From Paenibacillus sp. MAEPY2 (lineage in GTDB: Bacteria; Bacillota; Bacilli; Paenibacillales; Paenibacillaceae): 64,000 nt of DNA. The stretch is from NCBI RefSeq assembly GCF_000499205.1, contig NZ_AWUK01000035.1, forward strand, positions 35,999-99,998. The letters run 5' to 3'. The position numbers were made by a program, and so were the translations under genes. Shown here in pieces: positions 1 through 7,322 of this stretch; position 1 is the first letter of the stretch; every line of letters begins with the position of its first letter. Below the pieces are notes generated by a model. The model ran no database searches. It was given only the letters and a program-made list of their open reading frames with translations, and had not been told where the DNA came from.

Positions 1-285
1 CTTTCCTGCGTATAAGTCTGCAATCAGGTTGTCATGCACCCTGATCTCCTGTCCGGGACGGATCTCCAAGCGAATGTTGCGTTTGCGAAGTTCTGCATGT
101 AGCAGGTCCACTGCCTGATTGACCACGTTGGGTTTATTGTTGTACTGCCCGTTCAGGTGATGCGGAGTAGCAATGATCGAGGTAATTCCTGAGGCTGCCG
201 CTTTCTCAACCATCGCAATGGACTGTTCCATATGAACAGGACCATCATCCAGACCGGATAAAATGTGGCAGTGCATTTCAACCAT
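1..285 (-). CDS. CpsB/YwqE-type tyrosine-protein phosphatase (PHP fold), C-terminus outside window
   Basis: Only the first 95 codons are inside the window. The protein begins MVEMHCHILSGLDDG, the metal-binding H-x-H opening of the PHP phosphoesterase family, and continues with a TPHH motif. This is the arrangement of the manganese-dependent tyrosine phosphatases (CpsB, YwqE) that dephosphorylate the tyrosine kinases controlling capsule or exopolysaccharide synthesis. The ATG at 283-285 is preceded by GAGGAAG at a 7-nt distance. No kinase or polysaccharide gene is visible on this side, so any pathway link is inferred from the family. Other PHP hydrolases start similarly, but the spacing of HxH and TPHH fits CpsB well. 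Confidence 0.85.
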   Translation of the reverse strand, partial: MVEMHCHILSGLDDGPVHMEQSIAMVEKAAASGITSIIATPHHLNGQYNNKPNVVNQAVDLLHAELRKRNIRLEIRPGQEIRVHDNLIADLYAGK

Positions 286-436
286 ATCCAAACTTCCTCA
301 ATGTATGATCCCCCTCGCCCCTTTATTCATTGCGCAAATGCTTTTGGTGTTAAAGAACTAATGCATAACGCTATGAAATATAGTAAAATGGCGTTAAGTA
401 CATGCTTGTTCAGAATATGTTTAGAATGTGTTCAAC

Positions 437-871
437 TCATATGGTAAAATCAATGGAATGATAGGTTTCCTGCAAGTTAGGTTGTTCCGATGCCTTCTCA
501 TACTGGAACCGGGAAATGGTCGGAAACTGTACTTCTCGAATCATTGTATTTAACTGTCCCGTTATATATAGTGTCTGCTCTTGCTGAATATGCAAGTTTG
601 AATGATACAATGTGAGCTCACCGAAGGGCTGTTTCCATTGCAACCTTGCGTGGAGTCGTACACATACATGGCTATCTTCTACATCCAAACCGATCAGCAT
701 CTCTGATGATATTGGCAAGTCCAGGTCGCTCAGGAAGGTGATCGCTCGTGTGTCCATACCAAGCAACAGAACGGGGCGTCTTTTGCGGTCTACCCATTTG
801 CCATGGAACTCCTGAATGTACATATGGACATTTAATTTGAGATCCGCCCATTCCTGAATCATTGAATTCAT
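437..871 (-). CDS. hypothetical protein, 144 aa
   Basis: I do not recognise this protein. The reading frame is open for 144 residues and the ATG has an AAAGGA box 8 nt upstream, so it is probably real. It is soluble, with no signal peptide or membrane segment. The central part alternates short strands (RRPVLLLGMDT, CVRLHARLQW, LTLYHSNLHI), which suggests a small beta-barrel, possibly PilZ-like; the fold is a guess. It is divergent from the XRE regulator at 1204, and two similar palindromes lie in the shared upstream region, so the two may share control. Confidence 0.6.
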   Translation of the reverse strand: MNSMIQEWADLKLNVHMYIQEFHGKWVDRKRRPVLLLGMDTRAITFLSDLDLPISSEMLIGLDVEDSHVCVRLHARLQWKQPFGELTLYHSNLHIQQEQTLYITGQLNTMIREVQFPTISRFQYEKASEQPNLQETYHSIDFTI

Positions 872-971
872 GGCTTCATTCCTTTAGAATGGTTTAGCTT
901 GCAAGAGTTGCCTACACTCCTTCTCACAGGTATATTGGCTAGGCAACGTGGTCATACTTAAAATATCCCAA

Positions 972-1021
972 ATGATACATTTTGTAACTCCATACGTCCA
1001 ATTTACGATACAATTTGTATC
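972..1021. promoter_or_regulatory. pair of GATACA/TGTA palindromes between divergent genes
   Basis: The 330-bp gap between the 144-aa gene and the XRE gene holds a perfect palindrome GATACAATTTGTATC (1007-1021). A related copy, GATACATTTTGTAAC, lies at about 974-987, roughly 33 bp away (about three helical turns). Two spaced dyads next to an XRE-family gene are the usual layout of an autoregulatory operator. The binding protein is inferred. I see nothing else of note in this gap. Confidence 0.4.
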
Positions 1022-1203
1022 ATGTCAAGCAGTATTTGGACATGGTTCTTTTGATTTACGACAATATGAGATGTCCTTAGACAGACCTATATACAACTAG
1101 GACTACTAAGGCATTACGATTATGCAGGAAAGCTGCCCTGATCAAACACTTGGCTCAGGATTGTTTCAATATATATTTGATGGCGTTCAGGGGGAAATAG
1201 CAT

Positions 1204-1572
1204 ATGAGCTACGGAAATCGCATTGCTGAATTAAGGGAACAGCGGGGACTTACTCAAGAAGAACTTGCGAGCTCCATTCATATTACAAGAGCTGCTCTCT
1301 CCCACTACGAGAAGAACCGACGCAAACCGGATTTCGAAGTGTTAACGAGACTTGCTGACATCTTTGGCGTATCCATTGATTATCTCATTGGACGGACGAA
1401 ACAAAGTGATGTCGTGATGGATGAGGACGTAAGGGAATTCGTCGACGCCCTTGAATTATCGGATAAGGAAGTGCTGGAACGCTTCGGCCTGATGATTGAT
1501 GGTAAACCCTTAACAGAAGAAGAGGCACGTCGTTTTATTGCTTTTGTCCGCATGGAACGCAGCATGGATTAA
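1204..1572 (+). CDS. XRE-family helix-turn-helix transcriptional regulator
   Basis: This is a DNA-binding repressor or activator of 122 residues. Residues about 5-62 form a classical five-helix Cro/CI domain (RIAELREQRGLTQEELA, then ALSHYEKNRRKPDFEVL and the closing IDYLIG). The acidic C-terminal half, to MERSMD, probably dimerises or senses, as in the SinR/SlrR/ImmR size class. The start ATG follows a GGGGGA box at 8 nt. The gene is monocistronic and is followed by its own terminator. No target is known from the sequence, but palindromes at 972-1021 are candidates. It lies 28 kb from the tail locus, so a role there is not supported. Confidence 0.85.
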   Translation: MSYGNRIAELREQRGLTQEELASSIHITRAALSHYEKNRRKPDFEVLTRLADIFGVSIDYLIGRTKQSDVVMDEDVREFVDALELSDKEVLERFGLMIDGKPLTEEEARRFIAFVRMERSMD

Positions 1573-1582
1573 TCCGCAAAGA

Positions 1583-1629
1583 AGACCCAGTACCGAGAAA
1601 TACACTTCTCCGGTTTCTGGGCTTTTTTA
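1583..1629 (+). terminator. rho-independent terminator after XRE gene
   Basis: The sequence AGACCCAGTACCGAGAA pairs with TTCTCCGGTTTCTGGGCT, with a few mismatches, and is followed by a run of six T. It lies directly after the XRE stop codon. Confidence 0.7.
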
Positions 1630-1673
1630 AGTCTTGTGTTCCCTCCATCTATTCTATGCTTGTCGATGTGTTG

Positions 1674-1829
1674 TCAAGCCCGCTTGTTGTTGTCGGAGGA
1701 TACGAAATGGTTCCAACGCTCCGGGTCGATTCCGCATTGCAGTAAAACTTTCATGATGTCCATCTGGGTTGCTTCGACTGGTTTACCTTTCGGCTTACGA
1801 TCGCCCCTGTTTGGATGCTTCATATTCAT
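1674..1829 (-). CDS. small hypothetical protein, 51 aa
   Basis: The frame begins MNMKHPNRGDRKPKGKP and ends with WNHFVSSDNNKRA. It is short and basic at the N-terminus, with a central amphipathic helix (MDIMKVLLQCGIDPERW). The chosen ATG at 1827-1829 has a GAGAGG box 6 nt upstream; longer in-frame starts lack one. I do not recognise it. It is cytosolic by composition. It sits alone between the XRE gene and gltB. The good ribosome binding site and protein-like sequence favour a real gene, but no family supports it. Confidence 0.5.
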   Translation of the reverse strand: MNMKHPNRGDRKPKGKPVEATQMDIMKVLLQCGIDPERWNHFVSSDNNKRA

Positions 1830-1963
1830 TCCGCTAACCTCTCTTATCTTTATACTTTCCCTGCACTCCAAAACTAGCCTTATTATACTTGAGAAACTTC
1901 CTCAATGTTGTCGTCTCATGGCGATAGCGTTTTTTGTATGGGTTCTAATTTTGTCGAAAACCA

Positions 1964-2010
1964 AATAGGAGCCCTACGGCGCCGTCTCGGACGCCATAAA
2001 GCTCCTATTA
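1964..2010 (-). terminator. terminator downstream of gltB
   Basis: On the minus strand AATAGGAGC pairs perfectly with GCTCCTATT around an inner, partly paired GC-rich segment, and T-rich sequence follows (TTTGG, TTTTC). It lies 40 bp after the gltB stop. The outer stem is symmetrical and could act in both directions. Confidence 0.7.
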
Positions 2011-2050
2011 TTCTTAATACAACCAGTTCATGCACTCGAAAAGGAACAAA

Positions 2051-5000
2051 TTAACCTCCTGTACGTGCAAGCTCACGCATATTGGCTTCAAAAGCTGCCA
2101 GCAAAGCAGCCTCTCCAGTCAGACCTGTTGCCTGGATCCGTTCGATTTGCTCTGTCATTCGTTTGAAGTCCTTTGGTATAACCCGAACAAATTGATCTAC
2201 GGACTGCTGCCAGTTATCCAGAATGCGCTGACCAGCCAGACTGCCTGTATTCGCAACATGGCGCTGAATCATGCCCCGCAGATCTGCACTTTCAGAAACA
2301 TCTTCGATACGCTCCAAAAGTACCATTTCCAGATTACAACGTTGCAGGAATGTGCCTTTTGGATCATAAACATAAGCAATACCTCCGGACATCCCCGCTG
2401 CAAAGTTACGGCCTGTATCACCCAGAACGACAACACGTCCACCCGTCATGTATTCACAGCCATGGTCGCCCACACCTTCAACAACGACTTTGGCACCCGA
2501 GTTCCGTACAGCAAACCGCTCCCCGGCGATACCACGAATATAGGCTTCACCACTGGTTGCCCCGTATAGAGCGGTATTACCAATGATGATGTTATCCTCG
2601 GCATCAAATGTGGCTTTTGGTGAAGGCATGACGATCAGCTTACCTCCGGACAACCCTTTGCCTACATAGTCATTGGAATCTCCTTCAACGGTCAATGTCA
2701 TACCTTTAGGTACAAAGGCCCCAAAGCTTTGACCAGCAGAGCCGACAAATTTGAATTGAACCGTATCTTCTGGCAATCCTGCAATTCCATATTTGCGTGT
2801 AATTTCGCTACCCAAAATGGTTCCCACTGCACGGTTTACGTTGGTAATCGGAAGCACCGCTTCAACCGGTTGACCGAATTCGATCGCAGGTTGTGCCAGT
2901 GGCAGCAACTGCTGCATATCCAGCGTCTCTTCCAATTGGTGGTTCTGATGCTGTGTACGGTAACGTGCAGAGCCTTCAGGCATTTCAGGCACATGCAACA
3001 ATACAGACAGATCTACACCTTTTTTCTTCCAATGGTCTACAGCCTCTACCGTTTCGAGGCAATCGGTACGGCCCACCATTTCCTGAATGGTACGGAATCC
3101 AAGATCAGCCATGATTTCGCGAACATCTTCAGCAACAAAACGCATGAAGTTAACGACATGTGCAGGATCTCCCGTGTAATTTTTACGCAATTCAGGGTTT
3201 TGTGTCGCTACACCTACCGGACATGTATCCATCTGGCAGACACGCATCATGATACAGCCGAGTGCAACGAGTGGTGCTGTAGAGAATCCATACTCCTCAG
3301 CTCCCAGCAAAGCAGCGATAGCCAAGTCACGACCATTCAGCATTTTACCGTCTGTTTCAAGAACAACACGATCACGCAGATTGTTCAGCATCAACGTTTG
3401 ATGTGTCTCTGCAAGACCCAGCTCCCAAGGCATTCCCGCGTGACGAATGGAGCCTTGCGGGGATGCACCTGTACCACCGTCATAACCGCTGACGAGAATG
3501 ATATCGGCACGACCTTTGGCTACACCCGCCGCAATCGTTCCAACGCCGACTTCGGATACCAATTTAACGTTGATCTCTGCACGTGGATTCGCATTTTTCA
3601 AGTCATAGATCAACTCAGCCAGATCCTCAATCGAGTAGATATCATGGTGTGGTGGCGGTGAGATCAGACCTACACCCGGTGTGGATCCACGAACCTCAGC
3701 AACCCAAGGATATACCTTACGTCCAGGCAGCTGTCCACCTTCACCCGGTTTTGCTCCCTGTGCCATCTTGATCTGAATCTCGTCGGCATTGACCAGATAG
3801 TTGGATGTTACACCAAAACGTCCGGATGCCACCTGCTTGATCGCACTGCGACGAGAATCACCGTTGCTATCTTTAATGAAGCGAGCCGGATCTTCCCCGC
3901 CTTCACCTGTATTGGATTTACCTCCAACACGGTTCATCGCAATGGCAAGATCTTCATGTGCCTCTTTACTGATCGAGCCAAAGGACATTGCTCCGGTTTT
4001 GAAACGGCGCATAATGTCTTCCACGGATTCCACTTCTTCCAAAGGAATCGCAGGACCGACCGGTTTCAGTTTCAGCATGGAACGAATGGTCAGCAACTGA
4101 TCGTTTTCGCCTTGCACAAGTTTGGAATACTTTTTATACAGCTTGTAGTCCCCGGTCCGTACTGCATGTTGCAACGTATGGATCGTCTGTGGATTGAACA
4201 GATGCTCTTCTCCGTCATTACGCCATTGGTATTCCCCGCCGGAATCCAGCACTTTGTCATTACCATCTTTGTCCGTAAAGGCACGGTTGTGATGGGTCAG
4301 CGCTTCAGCTGCCACTTCTTCCAGACCAATCCCGCCAATTCGGGAAGGTGTCCAGGTAAAGTAACGGTCAACGAAGTCCGATCTCAGACCCACTGCTTCA
4401 AAAATTTGAGCTCCGCGATAGGATTGAATCGTCGAGATTCCCATTTTGGACAATATTTTAATAACACCCTTGGTAGCGGCTTTAATATAATTCTTCACGG
4501 CTTTCTCATGTGAGATGCCACGCAGCAGTCCTTGCTGAATCATGTCATCCAGCGTTTCAAAAGCCAGATACGGGTTCACGGCACTTACGCCGTAACCAAG
4601 CAACAAGGCATAGTGATGAATATCACGCGGCTCTGCCGATTCAAGCAAAATGCTGACTTTGGTTCTGGTTCCTTTACGAATCAGATGGTGATGCAAACCT
4701 GCTACAGCCAGCAATGCAGGAATAGCCGCATTCTCGGCGTCCACACCACGGTCAGACAGGATCAAAATGTTATGGCCTTTGTCAATGACACGGTCCGCTG
4801 CTTCAAAGAGCAGTTCCATCGCTTTGCGAAGTCCCTCTGCGCCCTCTTTTGCTGTAAAGAAGATCGGAATCGTCATCGAGCGGAAGCCCGGACGACGAAC
4901 GTGGCGAATCTTCGCAAAATCCTCATTGGAAAGTACAGGTGTATCCAACCGAATCTGACGACAGCTCTCCGGTTCAGGATTCAACAGGTTACGCTCGGGT

Positions 5001-6649
5001 CCGATCGTTGTTGCCGTTGACGTTACAATCTCTTCACGGATCGCATCGATCGGTGGATTGGTAACTTGTGCAAACATTTGCTTAAAATAGTTATACAGAC
5101 GCTGCGGACGATCCGACAGAACCGCCAGTGGTGCATCATAACCCATGGAGCCTGTGGCTTCCATACCTGTTGAAGCCATAGGCTCCAACACTTTGCGCAA
5201 TTCTTCAAATGTATATCCATAGGCCAGCTGAAGCTGGGTCACGTTAGCATGTTTTGGATCAGGCAGTTCCGGTGCATCCGGCAGCTCATTCAGGTCCATC
5301 AGATGCTCATCGAGCCAATCCTGATATGGATTCTCGGCTGCAATGAGAGCTTTCACTTCCTCATCCGCAATGATACGTCCCTGCTGTGTATCGACAAGCA
5401 GCATCCGTCCTGGACGCAGGCGGTCTTTGTAGAGAATTTCTTCAGGAGCGATATCAAGTACCCCAACCTCGGAGGACAAAATAATACGGTCGTCTTTCGT
5501 TACATAGTAACGTGCAGGACGCAGACCATTACGGTCAAGTGTTGCACCAATCTGCAAGCCGTCGGTAAAGGCCATTGCTGCCGGTCCATCCCAAGGCTCC
5601 ATCATTGTGCTGTGGTATTCATAGAATGCCTTTTTGGCAGGGTCCATTCCCTCATCCGTACTCCAAGGCTCAGGAACCATCATCATCGCCACATGTGGCA
5701 AGGAACGGCCACTCAGATACAGGAACTCCAGCGTGTTATCAAACATCGCAGTATCCGAACCATCCGGGTTGATAACCGGTTTTACTTTCGAGATGTCGTT
5801 ACCGAACAATTCGCTCTCGAACAGCGACTGCCGGGCATGCATCCAGTTCACGTTACCACGCATCGTATTGATCTCACCGTTGTGGATCATGAAGCGATAC
5901 GGGTGGGCACGTTCCCAGCTTGGGAATGTATTCGTACTGAAACGGGAGTGAACCAGCGCAATCGCGGATTCCACGAGATCTTCCTGAAGATCCAGGTAGA
6001 ACTGTCCCACCTGTTCAGTTGTCAGCATGCCTTTATAAACGATTTTACGACAAGACAAGCTTGGCAGGTAAAATGAACCGCCTTCCGCTTCATCCGCTGA
6101 ATAACGAATAGCCAGCTCAGCGCGTCTGCGAATGACGTACAGCTTCCGTTCAAATCCTAATTCATCCTTAACTTCTGCCGATCTTCCAATGAACACCTGA
6201 CGTACATAAGGCTTCGCTGCAAGCGCAGAACGTCCAAGCATCTCATCAAACGTAGGCACATCCCGGAAACCCAGGAATGTCTGGCCTTCTTCTTGGATAA
6301 TCTTCTTAAGACTCTCTTCATGTGCACTGCGAATGACCGGGTCCTGTGAAAGGAACAACATTCCGACGCCATAGAAGCCCTGTTCAGGTAATGCAAAACC
6401 AAGACGGTCCGCTTCCTGTACAAAATAGCGATGTGGAATCTGGATCAATATACCGGCTCCGTCACCGGAATTCGGCTCACTGCCCTGTCCTCCGCGGTGT
6501 TCCATGTTACTGAGCATGGTCAGTGCCTGACTAACGATGTCGTGTGAAGGTACTCCTTTGATGTTGGCAACAAAACCCATTCCGCATGCGTCTTTTTCGA
6601 ACTGTGGGTCGTACAGACCCTGTTTAGGAGGTAATCCGATGTGTCTCAT
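2051..6649 (-). CDS. gltB: glutamate synthase (NADPH) large subunit
   Basis: This is the large (alpha) subunit of GOGAT, 1532 residues, the normal family length. It transfers the glutamine amide to 2-oxoglutarate, giving two glutamates in the cytosol. Order of domains: type-2 glutamine amidotransferase with the nucleophile Cys22 (DACGMGF) exposed after removal of a short propeptide, a central domain, the FMN-binding synthase domain, the 3Fe-4S motif C-x5-C-x4-C near residue 1130 (CIMMRVCQMDTC), and the C-terminal GXGXG helix (GGRVVVLG). The ATG at 6649 (MRHIGLPP) has an AAAGG box. A longer in-frame ATG at 6742 would add 31 residues ahead of the propeptide and is unlikely. The partner small subunit gltD is not adjacent, so it must be encoded elsewhere. 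Confidence 0.97.
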   Translation of the reverse strand: MRHIGLPPKQGLYDPQFEKDACGMGFVANIKGVPSHDIVSQALTMLSNMEHRGGQGSEPNSGDGAGILIQIPHRYFVQEADRLGFALPEQGFYGVGMLFLSQDPVIRSAHEESLKKIIQEEGQTFLGFRDVPTFDEMLGRSALAAKPYVRQVFIGRSAEVKDELGFERKLYVIRRRAELAIRYSADEAEGGSFYLPSLSCRKIVYKGMLTTEQVGQFYLDLQEDLVESAIALVHSRFSTNTFPSWERAHPYRFMIHNGEINTMRGNVNWMHARQSLFESELFGNDISKVKPVINPDGSDTAMFDNTLEFLYLSGRSLPHVAMMMVPEPWSTDEGMDPAKKAFYEYHSTMMEPWDGPAAMAFTDGLQIGATLDRNGLRPARYYVTKDDRIILSSEVGVLDIAPEEILYKDRLRPGRMLLVDTQQGRIIADEEVKALIAAENPYQDWLDEHLMDLNELPDAPELPDPKHANVTQLQLAYGYTFEELRKVLEPMASTGMEATGSMGYDAPLAVLSDRPQRLYNYFKQMFAQVTNPPIDAIREEIVTSTATTIGPERNLLNPEPESCRQIRLDTPVLSNEDFAKIRHVRRPGFRSMTIPIFFTAKEGAEGLRKAMELLFEAADRVIDKGHNILILSDRGVDAENAAIPALLAVAGLHHHLIRKGTRTKVSILLESAEPRDIHHYALLLGYGVSAVNPYLAFETLDDMIQQGLLRGISHEKAVKNYIKAATKGVIKILSKMGISTIQSYRGAQIFEAVGLRSDFVDRYFTWTPSRIGGIGLEEVAAEALTHHNRAFTDKDGNDKVLDSGGEYQWRNDGEEHLFNPQTIHTLQHAVRTGDYKLYKKYSKLVQGENDQLLTIRSMLKLKPVGPAIPLEEVESVEDIMRRFKTGAMSFGSISKEAHEDLAIAMNRVGGKSNTGEGGEDPARFIKDSNGDSRRSAIKQVASGRFGVTSNYLVNADEIQIKMAQGAKPGEGGQLPGRKVYPWVAEVRGSTPGVGLISPPPHHDIYSIEDLAELIYDLKNANPRAEINVKLVSEVGVGTIAAGVAKGRADIILVSGYDGGTGASPQGSIRHAGMPWELGLAETHQTLMLNNLRDRVVLETDGKMLNGRDLAIAALLGAEEYGFSTAPLVALGCIMMRVCQMDTCPVGVATQNPELRKNYTGDPAHVVNFMRFVAEDVREIMADLGFRTIQEMVGRTDCLETVEAVDHWKKKGVDLSVLLHVPEMPEGSARYRTQHQNHQLEETLDMQQLLPLAQPAIEFGQPVEAVLPITNVNRAVGTILGSEITRKYGIAGLPEDTVQFKFVGSAGQSFGAFVPKGMTLTVEGDSNDYVGKGLSGGKLIVMPSPKATFDAEDNIIIGNTALYGATSGEAYIRGIAGERFAVRNSGAKVVVEGVGDHGCEYMTGGRVVVLGDTGRNFAAGMSGGIAYVYDPKGTFLQRCNLEMVLLERIEDVSESADLRGMIQRHVANTGSLAGQRILDNWQQSVDQFVRVIPKDFKRMTEQIERIQATGLTGEAALLAAFEANMRELARTGG

Positions 6650-7192
6650 GGAACGCAACCTTTCTATAATGAAGTATTTCGGAAAGATCAAGAACATAGG
6701 CAACAAGCAACAATAAATCGGGAGGAGCGGGCATTTATTCATTGGATTAAAAGCCTGCTAAATGGACGAGGGTGACAGCAATATGGCTGTCAATCTTATA
6801 AGTGCTGCTATTGCGACAGGCCATCCATGAGAGGAGCTGATCCGGATTATCCGGCAAACAGCTTGGTATAACAACATGCAACCGCTGGCACGGCCGCTGA
6901 TATGGAGCGACGTTTTTTGATATAGTTCTATTATTTTAACACCGACCTAACATCAGCGCAATTTAAACTTTTTAATACCTCTGATAAGAAATGTTTTGCA
7001 GTACAGCTTTAATGTACTGATGCTAAAATTCATCTCTTTTTCGAATAATTATACACATTTCATGTCAGAGTACAACTGATTTTAATTACTGACAAAAGAA
7101 AATCATTCCATATGTGGCCTGTGTTTATCCATAGTTTGGCCGATATCTCATGCCATGCTCTAACGATTATCTGCATCCCTATGCATGGGTAT
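6650..7192. other. gltB upstream/leader region without genes
   Basis: This stretch of about 540 bp holds no convincing reading frame. It contains an exact palindrome CCGGATTATCCGG near 6850 and GC-rich hairpins between about 6770 and 6915, followed (reading upstream) by AT-rich sequence from 6916 to 7190 where the gltB promoter is likely to lie. The long GC-rich leader suggests post-initiation control of gltB, but I recognise no known riboswitch or T-box signature. Confidence 0.35.
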
Positions 7193-7236
7193 ACAAAAAG
7201 AGTCTGCAACCCATTTTCGGGTCACAGACTCTTTGC
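7193..7236 (-). terminator. terminator downstream of yhgE-like gene
   Basis: On the minus strand AAAGAGTCTG-TGACCC, a GAAAAT loop and GGGTTG-CAGACTCTTT form an almost perfect 16-bp stem followed by T residues. It lies about 90 bp after the membrane protein stop codon. Confidence 0.85.
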
Positions 7237-7322
7237 ACTATTTGACTACTATATTGCATAATTTTGATACTTGAGTTCAAAGTTTATTTTCAATATTTTG
7301 TCCTGTTCCGGTCCAATTCCGC

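Noticed and set aside
2729..3661. Long plus-strand frame opposite gltB
   Set aside because: Its sequence is Cys/His/Gln-rich low-quality protein typical of the antisense of a conserved gene; no ribosome site.
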